Source: Candidatus Poseidoniaceae archaeon | GTDB lineage: Archaea > Thermoplasmatota > Poseidoniia > Poseidoniales > Poseidoniaceae | Length of the DNA stretch: 46,207 nucleotides | NCBI GenBank assembly: GCA_030750665.1 | Contig: JASMHR010000004.1 | Coordinates: 1-46,207, forward strand | Direction of reading: 5' to 3' | Shown here: positions 1 to 6,553 of the stretch, piece by piece | Position numbering within the stretch: position 1 is the first letter of the stretch | Layout: every line of letters starts with the position of its first letter | Notes under the pieces: generated by a model | Told to the model about the DNA's origin: nothing | The model's database searches: none | The model's input: only the letters and a program-made list of their open reading frames with translations | Program-made: the position numbers and the translations under genes

Positions 1-134
1 TAGAAACATGAAGAAATTCTACGCTGGAGAAGGCTGGAAGAAGTGACAATGATTGGGTTCATATACGGTCATGGCCGAGTCCACTCTGCATTAATTAATC
101 AGATAACGATAACAACGACACCCCATTCGATGCC

Positions 135-1463
135 ATGGACTGGTGGATATGGATACTTGCCGCGGCGGCTTCGTATCTGCTTGTCATCATATCTCTGAAC
201 TGGCGATACCTAGAACCACATTTGGCGTGGGAAACAATCGACCACAAACAATTGACATTCCCGCCGGAATTCCGCTGGGGCACTGCGACAGCTGCGCACC
301 AGATTGAAGGAAATAACGAGAACAATTGGTCTTCCTTTGAAGAAAGAAATGGGATTGAGAGGAGCGGAGAAGCCTGTGAACATTGGAAACGCTGGCATCA
401 AGATTTCGAACTTCTAGAAGAATTAGGAGTAGACTGTTATCGATTCTCGATTGAATGGAGCCGCCTTGAGCCCGAACGTGGCACATGGGATGAATCGGCT
501 CTCTCGATATACTCTGAGATGGTGAATGACCTGATACACAGGGGGATCAGGCCAATGATAACCTTGCATCATTTCACTCACCCGAAATGGTTCGAGGAAC
601 TTGGGGGATTCGCCAAGCGCGAAAATCTCGGATACTGGGTCAACTATTGCGAACGCATCTTTGATGTACTCAGTGACAGAGTAAAGGATTGGTGTACCAT
701 CAATGAGCCAGAAGTCTTCTCGATAATGGGGTATACGATGGGAATGTTCCCCCCCGGAAAGCGTTCTATTCGCAAAACTCTCAGAGTTATGCACAATATG
801 ATGTCAGCACATGCTCTGGTATATCGGTCTCTCAAATCGCGACGCTCAGAAGTAAGAATCGGTATAGCGAAGAACATCACTCTATTCGATCCACTTCGGC
901 GCTGGAATCTACTGCATTGGTTGACTGCGAGAGTATTGAACCATCTATGGAATGGCGCTTGGATTGCAGCCATTAGACGCGGACGAATGCTGGGGCGTCG
1001 CATTGAACATGCCAAGGGTTCAATTGATTTCATTGGACTGAACTACTACACCCATGTTCTCACCAGTCCCTTCATGCCTAGAACCATTGAGGTGGGACTC
1101 CCAAAACGAGAACATGAAGTAATGACTGAATTCGGTTACCCAATGTATGCAGAAGGATTACGACGAGCCATCGAGATGGTGGCATTTCTCCAAGTACCCA
1201 TCGAAATAACCGAGAATGGTGTCGCAGACGAGGATGATGACATTCGTCCAGAGCACATCCGCCGCCATCTCTGGATACTCTCACAAGCAATATCTGATGG
1301 CCATGATATTCGCTCATATCACCACTGGTCGTTGATGGATAATTTCGAGTGGGCCGAAGGCTACAAACTGAGATTTGGACTATACCATGTTGACTACAAG
1401 ACTCAGAAGAGAACATTGAGAGACAGTGGAAGAATATTCCAAGAAATCATCCGGAACCATTGA
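135..1463 (+). CDS. GH1 family beta-glycosidase with N-terminal membrane anchor
   Basis: 442 residues, glycoside hydrolase family 1 (retaining beta-glucosidase/beta-galactosidase type), which hydrolyses beta-linked sugars. The GH1 hallmarks are visible in order: the FRWGTATAAHQIEG start of the barrel, WSRLEP, the NEPE acid/base motif (Glu191), the FIGLNYYTH segment, the ITENG nucleophile motif (Glu360) and WSLMDNFEWAEGY near the C-terminus. Residues 4-20 are strongly hydrophobic and precede the catalytic domain, so the enzyme is probably membrane-tethered or exported; GH1 enzymes are usually cytosolic, so this is unusual. At about 395 residues the catalytic part is slightly shorter than typical. 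The family is clear; the substrate cannot be read from sequence. It stands alone, and an AT-rich TTAATTAA at 91-98 is the only promoter-like element seen upstream. Confidence 0.93.
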   Translation: MDWWIWILAAAASYLLVIISLNWRYLEPHLAWETIDHKQLTFPPEFRWGTATAAHQIEGNNENNWSSFEERNGIERSGEACEHWKRWHQDFELLEELGVDCYRFSIEWSRLEPERGTWDESALSIYSEMVNDLIHRGIRPMITLHHFTHPKWFEELGGFAKRENLGYWVNYCERIFDVLSDRVKDWCTINEPEVFSIMGYTMGMFPPGKRSIRKTLRVMHNMMSAHALVYRSLKSRRSEVRIGIAKNITLFDPLRRWNLLHWLTARVLNHLWNGAWIAAIRRGRMLGRRIEHAKGSIDFIGLNYYTHVLTSPFMPRTIEVGLPKREHEVMTEFGYPMYAEGLRRAIEMVAFLQVPIEITENGVADEDDDIRPEHIRRHLWILSQAISDGHDIRSYHHWSLMDNFEWAEGYKLRFGLYHVDYKTQKRTLRDSGRIFQEIIRNH

Positions 1464-1543
1464 CTCGGAAGTGACATCTGCAATTACAGAATAGAATTGG
1501 GATATGATAGACAACGCCAATCTCATAGCAGTCATGGCCGGAC

Positions 1544-1586
1544 CTAGACTCCCATACTTGGCCCAGGGTCTGGAAGCACAAGCGTC
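1544..1586. repeat. 43-bp direct repeat, copy 1 (left of the EF-hand gene)
   Basis: This copy matches 2192-2234 at 39 of 43 positions in the same orientation, with no gaps. It lies in the 231-bp non-coding gap between the GH1 gene and the EF-hand gene. It begins CTAGACTCCCATACTTGGCC and ends ACAAGCGTC. No coding role is apparent. Confidence 0.85.
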
Positions 1587-1694
1587 CATAGTTCAGTTGG
1601 TAGCCTCTAGTTCAGACGCACAAGCCTTCAAACTCAGCCCTGAGTCATGTCATCGAGCCTTGAGCTGCCGATTTCTGAAAGCGACACTGATCAA

Positions 1695-2129
1695 TCAAGC
1701 CCCTTTTTCCTGTTTTGCGCTCCACACTCGTGCTGCATCATCAAGTTCGCTGCGTTTTAGGTAACCATTCTCATCCTCATCAAAGGACTTCGCGAATTCC
1801 CTGAAGGCTTCGGCATCCTCAATGTTATTTGAATCGACTATGGCAGTAAACACAGCCTCACTCATCTTCATTCGGTCGGAGGCCTTACGAACTGAAGCCC
1901 TAGCAAGGATGAACCTGACCGCATGAAATGACATGAGCAGAAGGAGAATAAAACCTCCTAGACTGTAGAGCCCATCCAACATTACCCCTAGAATCCCTGC
2001 TATCGCCCCGAGGATGGTGACACCTATGATTCGTTCAGTCAATCCCCACTCGCCGTGTTCACCCACTGTGGCTGAATAGCCGGAAAGCGTGATGTAATCG
2101 CTGGTCCATGCCCCGCCAGGATTCCCCAT
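1695..2129 (-). CDS. Small membrane protein with a C-terminal EF-hand
   Basis: 144 residues. Two adjacent hydrophobic stretches (about residues 34-52 and 56-72) form a membrane hairpin. The C-terminal part holds a canonical EF-hand loop, DEDENGYLKRSE, with ligands at positions 1, 3, 5, 7 and 12, so calcium binding is likely. The preceding helix EAFREFAKSF and following helix LDDAARVW fit a single EF-hand unit. A partner may supply the second hand, because EF-hands normally pair. The gene sits alone between two copies of a 43-bp direct repeat. Its function is unknown; the call rests on the calcium-loop motif and hydrophobicity. A second EF-hand membrane protein is encoded at 23834-25984. Confidence 0.75.
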   Translation of the reverse strand: MGNPGGAWTSDYITLSGYSATVGEHGEWGLTERIIGVTILGAIAGILGVMLDGLYSLGGFILLLLMSFHAVRFILARASVRKASDRMKMSEAVFTAIVDSNNIEDAEAFREFAKSFDEDENGYLKRSELDDAARVWSAKQEKGA

Positions 2130-2191
2130 CAGTAACTAGGAGGAGAACATTTGAATGATAACATTTTGCTCAGCGTCAGACGCACGAGGGT

Positions 2192-2234
2192 CTAGACTCC
2201 CATACTTGGCCCATGGTCCGGACTCACAAGCGTC
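2192..2234. repeat. 43-bp direct repeat, copy 2 (right of the EF-hand gene)
   Basis: Same orientation as copy 1 at 1544-1586, 39/43 identical. It lies just upstream of the minus-strand EF-hand gene start (2129) and upstream of the OsmC gene. The core here reads GGCCCATGGTCC, nearly self-complementary. Confidence 0.85.
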
Positions 2235-2235
2235 A

Positions 2236-2257
2236 ACTCCCGGACTTGACCCAAGGG
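2236..2257. repeat. Degenerate partial third copy of the direct repeat
   Basis: It follows copy 2 after one base and shares the pattern ACTCCCnnACTTGnCCCAnGG with the first half of the 43-bp repeat. It suggests a small tandem cluster rather than a single pair. The match is short, so confidence is limited. Confidence 0.45.
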
Positions 2258-2291
2258 ACAAACTCAAGGGTATTGAACGAATGCTTGGGCC

Positions 2292-2684
2292 ATGAAGGGA
2301 GAAGTGCGCTGGACTGGAGCGACCTCAATGATTGGCATCAATGACGCTGAACAAGAGTTGCTTCTTGATTGGGAAAATGGCCCGAACCCCATGCAGGTAT
2401 GCCTACAGATGGCCGGCGCTTGTAGCATGGTTGATGTGGTTCATGCATTGGATAGACGAGACTTACGTACAGCGAGTGTCCATCTTGATGCTGAACGCTC
2501 CGAGGATTATCCTCGAGTCTTCACCAAGATTCACATGATCTACCGCATAAGTGGAAATGGGATTCCAAAGGAATTGGTCGAACGGCTGGTAACTAGTTCT
2601 CATGAGAAATATTGCTCAGTCTCGGCGATGCTCAAAGATTCTGCAGAGATAACATGGAGTCTGGAATTAACTGAAGTTGATTGA
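2292..2684 (+). CDS. OsmC/Ohr family protein
   Basis: 130 residues, the usual size for OsmC-type thiol peroxidases that reduce organic hydroperoxides. The family pattern is visible: the GPNPMQVCLQMAGAC segment, with Cys44 at the start of the central helix, then VDLDAERS-like strands and the second conserved cysteine at 108 in EKYCSVSAML. Both redox cysteines are present. Its stop codon (2682-2684) directly abuts the stop of the convergent adenosyltransferase gene. The ATG at 2292 fits the N-terminus of the family (short strand VRWTG). The exact substrate is not known. Confidence 0.9.
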   Translation: MKGEVRWTGATSMIGINDAEQELLLDWENGPNPMQVCLQMAGACSMVDVVHALDRRDLRTASVHLDAERSEDYPRVFTKIHMIYRISGNGIPKELVERLVTSSHEKYCSVSAMLKDSAEITWSLELTEVD

Positions 2685-3377
2685 TCAAATACCTTTCAAG
2701 ACATCATCTACATCATCATGACCGGATAGCATTCTAGTCTTGTCAGCAGCGCCCTTGGAACGTTCACCAATCGGTTGCCACAACACTTCTTCACCACCGA
2801 TTCGATTGGTCAACCATCTTGCAAGAACGAAACACCAGTCTGATAATCGATTGAAATAAACTTTGACGAACGAACGAACTGATTCGATGCTATCGAGTTC
2901 AACCAATCTTCTTTCCAGACGTCTGACTACTGTTCTTGCTAGTTGCAACCATGCCACTGGGCCCTCTCCGGTTGGCAGAATGAAAGATGTGAGTGGTTCA
3001 AGTTCCTCCAACCAAGCGTCCATTTCCTCAACCAATGTTTCAGCTACATCTTCATCAAGTAGAACAATTCCTTCAGGAATATTATCCGGTGGACATGACA
3101 ATTCCGCTCCTAGATCGAATAACTCCTGTTGCACTCTGGAAACCGCTTCTCCACCGAGATGTCCAGCGCGCTTCACACTCGTACGCACTCTGCCATCAGG
3201 ATGAACTTCTGGTAACCTACCAAGTTCCATTCTCACCACACCAAGGAATGAATTCAATTCGTCTATGGTCCCAACCACCTCTAATCGCAGCTCACATTTG
3301 CGAACTCTTGAACCGTCGACTAGCGAGGTTTCGCCCTTGTCACCGCCACCGGTGTGGACCCTGTTGATACGGACCAT
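2685..3377 (-). CDS. pduO: PduO/MMAB-type ATP:cob(I)alamin adenosyltransferase
   Basis: 230 residues. It transfers the adenosyl group of ATP to cob(I)alamin to make coenzyme B12. The N-terminal ATP-binding motif TGGGDKGETSLVDGSR is intact, followed by the family's VGTIDELNSFLG helix. Near the C-terminus the signature segment appears as FNRLSDWCFVLARWL, corresponding to the usual YLNRLSD. A tail of about 35 residues follows the conserved core. It is transcribed alone and convergent with the OsmC gene with no spacer. The call is secure at family level; PduO in the strict sense is used for the fold type. Confidence 0.92.
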   Translation of the reverse strand: MVRINRVHTGGGDKGETSLVDGSRVRKCELRLEVVGTIDELNSFLGVVRMELGRLPEVHPDGRVRTSVKRAGHLGGEAVSRVQQELFDLGAELSCPPDNIPEGIVLLDEDVAETLVEEMDAWLEELEPLTSFILPTGEGPVAWLQLARTVVRRLERRLVELDSIESVRSFVKVYFNRLSDWCFVLARWLTNRIGGEEVLWQPIGERSKGAADKTRMLSGHDDVDDVLKGI

Positions 3378-3419
3378 CGATATTTCACAGAGGGCTTCTG
3401 AACATCAGTCTTCGCACTG

Positions 3420-3743
3420 TCAAGAAACCGTTGGAGGAGCGTGAATACCCAACTTGCTACTGAGAAACCTGTTGACCACCATCAATCCAATCATCGCCCA
3501 AATCAATAGTTCGATGACGATTATCAGAGCGTAATATGGCCCCATTATCTCAAGTAACAACATCGAATCGTAGGGTATTCCATAGAATCCCATATACAAC
3601 GCCTGTGAAAGAAGGCTGGCTCCAAACCATATTGCAGCAATTGAAATCACTAGACGCGTGGCCAAGGGTGATGATAGTGCATTTGATGCCTTGCTGAATG
3701 TTCCATTTCTCACCATTTTCTTCAGTAACTGAGTGCCCTTCAA
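3420..3743 (-). CDS. Small two-helix membrane protein, unknown function
   Basis: 107 residues, not recognised. Two hydrophobic segments (about 33-55 and 68-92) are preceded by a basic N-terminal stretch, suggesting a cytosolic N-terminus and an integral membrane protein. The longest reading starts at a TTG (3743); an ATG at 3716 (residue 10) is an equally plausible start. It follows the 249-residue membrane/TPR-like gene on the same strand after 63 bp, with a U-rich stretch between them, so the two may be transcribed separately. Confidence 0.6.
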   Translation of the reverse strand: MKGTQLLKKMVRNGTFSKASNALSSPLATRLVISIAAIWFGASLLSQALYMGFYGIPYDSMLLLEIMGPYYALIIVIELLIWAMIGLMVVNRFLSSKLGIHAPPTVS

Positions 3744-3770
3744 GGTTTATCAAATTAAGGTATCAATGCT

Positions 3771-3787
3771 CAAAAAACACCGTTTTT
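3771..3787 (-). terminator. Possible U-rich terminator
   Basis: On the minus strand the sequence reads AAAAACGGTGTTTTTT, a weak inverted A/T repeat ending in six T. It is 20-36 bp past the stop of the gene at 3807-4556, and archaeal termination favours such T tracts. The evidence is sequence pattern only. Confidence 0.3.
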
Positions 3788-3806
3788 CAGCACGTATTCG
3801 ATATTT

Positions 3807-4556
3807 TCATTCCCCTTCATGTACCTTGATTCCACTGCTTGACAAAGCCCTTTCTATCGCCTTTATCCAGGCTTCATCAACCGCTTTTTCGCCACCTTGT
3901 TCAATCAATCGTTCTGCCCATTTGTTTGATTGATGAATATCCCCTTTAGCAGCATAGATTCTCTGTAACGCAAGATACGCCATCGGATTGAGATGTTCCT
4001 TCTCCACATCCCACGCTTTCTCGAAACAAGCCAAGGCCCCATTTGGCCCATCTATCAAACCACGTTGCAGATTTCTCAATCCTGCCTGAGACCAAGCCTG
4101 TGGAAGGCGACCGATCAACAATCCTCTGAAAACCAGATATACCTCTCCAATACAAAGAAACGAAGAGAGAATAAAGGAGGCTATCTGCTCAAATTCAGAA
4201 AGTACGCTCCATTCATCCCAGAGTAATCCAATAGAACCTGCACATAGCAGAATACCTGAGAATGGAGCGATCAAAACATCCATTCTGGTATATGTCAGAT
4301 GTCTCATCCCAACTACGACTCCGATTCCTCCAACAAAGGTCAAACCGTATTGCCATGACCTGTCTGAGGGAGGAGTTGGGGCATTCTGAGCAACTATTCC
4401 AATCGCACCTATGAGCAACAACATGGCGCCAAATCGTTTTGATACCTCGGGAAATGGTTGTCGTTTACTCATCCCGATTACAGTTACTCCAGTAATACAT
4501 ACCAACAAGATATGCTCCAGTCCCATCGGTTGACGGGTGGATGACTCATGTTTCAA
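3807..4556 (-). CDS. Multi-pass membrane protein with C-terminal TPR-like helices
   Basis: 249 residues, not assigned to a family. Hydrophobic segments are seen at roughly 14-28, 42-58, 70-85, 95-112 and 125-145. The soluble C-terminal third has the pattern of two TPR-like helical pairs (ACFEKAWDVEKEHLNPMAYLALQ, then AKGDIHQSNKWAERLIEQ), which usually mediate protein contacts. The function is unknown. It is on the same strand as the 107-residue membrane protein downstream. Upstream it is divergent from the 4622-5694 genes, with about 65 bp between. Confidence 0.65.
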   Translation of the reverse strand: MKHESSTRQPMGLEHILLVCITGVTVIGMSKRQPFPEVSKRFGAMLLLIGAIGIVAQNAPTPPSDRSWQYGLTFVGGIGVVVGMRHLTYTRMDVLIAPFSGILLCAGSIGLLWDEWSVLSEFEQIASFILSSFLCIGEVYLVFRGLLIGRLPQAWSQAGLRNLQRGLIDGPNGALACFEKAWDVEKEHLNPMAYLALQRIYAAKGDIHQSNKWAERLIEQGGEKAVDEAWIKAIERALSSSGIKVHEGE

Positions 4557-4621
4557 GCCTGTGTATCAGGACGTCTGTGAAATCTGCAACTAATTTGCAC
4601 AACCATGAAAGATGACAGCCG

Positions 4622-4972
4622 GTGGCCATATCGAGAATCATGAGGTGGTGGCCATTCTCTCGAAAGTCTTCAGATAGTGGAGATAATCTCCACATCAAAG
4701 GTACGAGAGTATGGCTAGATGAACTGAGGGAAATCTGCGAAATGAATCATGACAACCCCGAATCTGGAAGAATGCAGGTCCGTGAAATGCAGATTGAATG
4801 GAAGGATGCTCAAGCGCGTGAAGAACTCGGAAGCACTCTGTTTGAGGGCTTAGAGCGCCGTGCTTTCCAACTTATTCGGGCTACAGATGAAGAATGGTTG
4901 GGCTGGCTCGATGATGATGAATTCTGGAAACCTGGATGGAGAACCATGAAAATCGAAGATAACGAACCATGA
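4622..4972 (+). CDS. Hypothetical protein, acidic/Trp-rich
   Basis: 116 residues, not recognised. It is a soluble, highly charged sequence with a C-terminal DEEWLGWLDDDEFWKPGW segment. The longest start is a GTG at 4622; an ATG at 4640 (MRWWPFSR) may be the true start. Its last four bases form an ATGA overlap with the next gene, so it is translated together with the GST-like protein. That coupling is the main support that it is real. No function is proposed. Confidence 0.6.
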   Translation: MAISRIMRWWPFSRKSSDSGDNLHIKGTRVWLDELREICEMNHDNPESGRMQVREMQIEWKDAQAREELGSTLFEGLERRAFQLIRATDEEWLGWLDDDEFWKPGWRTMKIEDNEP

Positions 4973-5694
4973 AGAAGGGGAATCCGCCGCCCGCACTCAT
5001 GGGCGATAAACCTGAATTGTTCCTCCTGCACACTTGCCCTTTCTCATGGAAAGTCAAGAGTTTGTTGCAACATCTGGGAATTGAATACGATGAAGTGCAA
5101 GTTAACCCTCTGAAGACAAAGAAGCAACTCTCCTTCACCAATGGTTGGAACAAGGTTCCTGTTTGGAGAGAGACTGACGGTGAAGTATTGGTTGATTCAA
5201 CTCCAATGATGAAGGAGATAGATTCCCGTTACAATAACGGTGAATTATGGATGGTTGGTGACTCAGAAAGGAGAGATAAATGGATTGAATGGGTCGATGA
5301 ACACTTCAAACGTGCCACTATTCCAATCCTGTATGGTGGATTGGTCTCTGCACTGAAAACGACAATCAGAGTCTCAAAATTGGAGAAATTTGGATTCATC
5401 TCAAAAAGGCTCTATGCATGGGCTGGATTCCCAATAATGTGGGGGATAATTGCCAAAAAGCGCATAAAGAAAGATGGTAGAAAACCAAAGCAATTGTGGC
5501 ACGATCTTTTGGATGACTGGTGTGATGAAATCGGCGATAAGGAATTCTTTGGAGGAGAGGCACCATCTCTCGTTGATATGGCCGCCTTCGGGTACATGCG
5601 TTCAATCTCTCCATTTTCTCAATTCTCTCAACTGGAAGAGCATGCGCGCGGGATGGCGTGGTATAGGCGAGTTGAAACAACTCTGAAAATTTAG
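4969..5694 (+). CDS. Glutathione S-transferase-like / thioredoxin-fold protein
   Basis: 241 residues. The N-terminal thioredoxin-like domain has the motif HTCPFSWKVKSLLQHLGIEY (Cys23-Pro-Phe-Ser26), then VNPLKTKKQL, the cis-proline segment NKVPVW and a DSTPMMKEID motif typical of GST N-domains. The C-terminal part is helical and contains a GGEAPSLVDMAAFGY segment like the GST C-domain. The overall pattern resembles microsomal prostaglandin E synthase-2-like GSTs. Residues about 110-175 form a more hydrophobic insert that may touch the membrane. It is coupled by ATGA to the preceding hypothetical gene and followed after 11 bp by the FGE-like gene. Substrate and cofactor are unknown. Confidence 0.8.
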   Translation: MKKGNPPPALMGDKPELFLLHTCPFSWKVKSLLQHLGIEYDEVQVNPLKTKKQLSFTNGWNKVPVWRETDGEVLVDSTPMMKEIDSRYNNGELWMVGDSERRDKWIEWVDEHFKRATIPILYGGLVSALKTTIRVSKLEKFGFISKRLYAWAGFPIMWGIIAKKRIKKDGRKPKQLWHDLLDDWCDEIGDKEFFGGEAPSLVDMAAFGYMRSISPFSQFSQLEEHARGMAWYRRVETTLKI

Positions 5695-5705
5695 GAGGAG
5701 TTTCT

Positions 5706-6548
5706 CTGGGTGATTCAAAAAATCTGTTCGAATTACCCTTCGTTGATATCCCAGAAGGAAATGTTCTGATAGGTAGCAACAAAGGTGGATTGATCCATGG
5801 TTCTGAAAGACCTCGTTATCAGGCCCATATTCAATCCTTCAAAATCATGGACTCATTGTTGACTCGCAAACAATTCGCCAGAATCAAGGGTCGGGAACAT
5901 GATGGCGATAAGACGAATGTGGATAACTTGTCTTGGGATGAAATAGAGGACATGATTGCAATTGTACAAGAAGAGGTCGGAACAGAACACGAAGTCAGGT
6001 TGCCTAGCCATGCTGAATGGGTGAGGAGCAAATCCCATCTTGGATTCGAATTACCTCTAGCCTGTGAAGAAATATTGTGGGATCATCCTCACAACAATAA
6101 CAGAGGGGCACCGATAGATGGACGGCCAAGAATTGACGATAGAATAGAGAGCATGATGCGAAGATACAGAGTTTGTATGAAATCACATCCAAAGAAATCT
6201 GGACTTGTCTTCAAATCTCAAACACCGATATTCTCAGCCCAGAAAGATGCGCATCTCAGATTACTGATACGCAGAAAATCCGAAAATGAGTCAATCAAAA
6301 TTCCTGAAGAAGCGGACTTCAGTGCAATTTTGAAGCAAGAAGCACTATTTGCACTGTTGATTGGAATTATTCCTTCATTCCTCATACCCGTCTTCAGGGG
6401 CTATTCTAACTATGCATTCGAAGGCTGGGCCAATCTCTTGTTCGGAGGGATATGTTTCTCTTTGGTCAGTGCAACGATTTGGCGACCGAGAAGACCAACC
6501 TGGTATCTGAATGAAGAGGGAAATGAATTGACTCCAATCAAAGAGTGA
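5706..6548 (+). CDS. Degenerate formylglycine-generating-enzyme (FGE/SUMF1)-like membrane protein
   Basis: About 280 residues from a proposed CTG start at 5706. A strong GGAGGAG ribosome binding site (5694-5700) lies 5 bases upstream, and no ATG, GTG or TTG occurs in frame between it and the TTG at 5790. Translation from 5706 recovers FVDIPEGNVLIGSN, the typical first strand of the FGE-sulfatase fold, which the 5790 start would cut off. Further family features are HIQSFKIMDSLLTRKQF (usual V-T-N-x-x-F region), a LPSHAEWVRS motif and a final HLRLLIRR strand in place of GFRLV. The W-E-W and catalytic cysteine segments of true FGEs are not visible, so it is probably not a sulfatase activator. Two C-terminal hydrophobic segments (about 210-230 and 240-255) anchor it. 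Confidence 0.65.
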   Translation: MGDSKNLFELPFVDIPEGNVLIGSNKGGLIHGSERPRYQAHIQSFKIMDSLLTRKQFARIKGREHDGDKTNVDNLSWDEIEDMIAIVQEEVGTEHEVRLPSHAEWVRSKSHLGFELPLACEEILWDHPHNNNRGAPIDGRPRIDDRIESMMRRYRVCMKSHPKKSGLVFKSQTPIFSAQKDAHLRLLIRRKSENESIKIPEEADFSAILKQEALFALLIGIIPSFLIPVFRGYSNYAFEGWANLLFGGICFSLVSATIWRPRRPTWYLNEEGNELTPIKE

Positions 6549-6553
6549 ATATT

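Noticed and set aside
1-46. Possible C-terminus of an upstream gene (frame 2, ending in a TGA at 44-46)
   Set aside because: Only 14 codons are visible and no family can be recognised, so chance cannot be excluded.
1583-1650. tRNA-like stretch (TAGTTCAGTTGGTA resembles a D-arm)
   Set aside because: The D-stem and acceptor arms do not pair, and no proper T-arm follows at the right distance.
1504-1764. 86-codon plus-strand frame between GH1 and EF-hand genes
   Set aside because: It overlaps the EF-hand gene and the repeat, and its composition is not protein-like.
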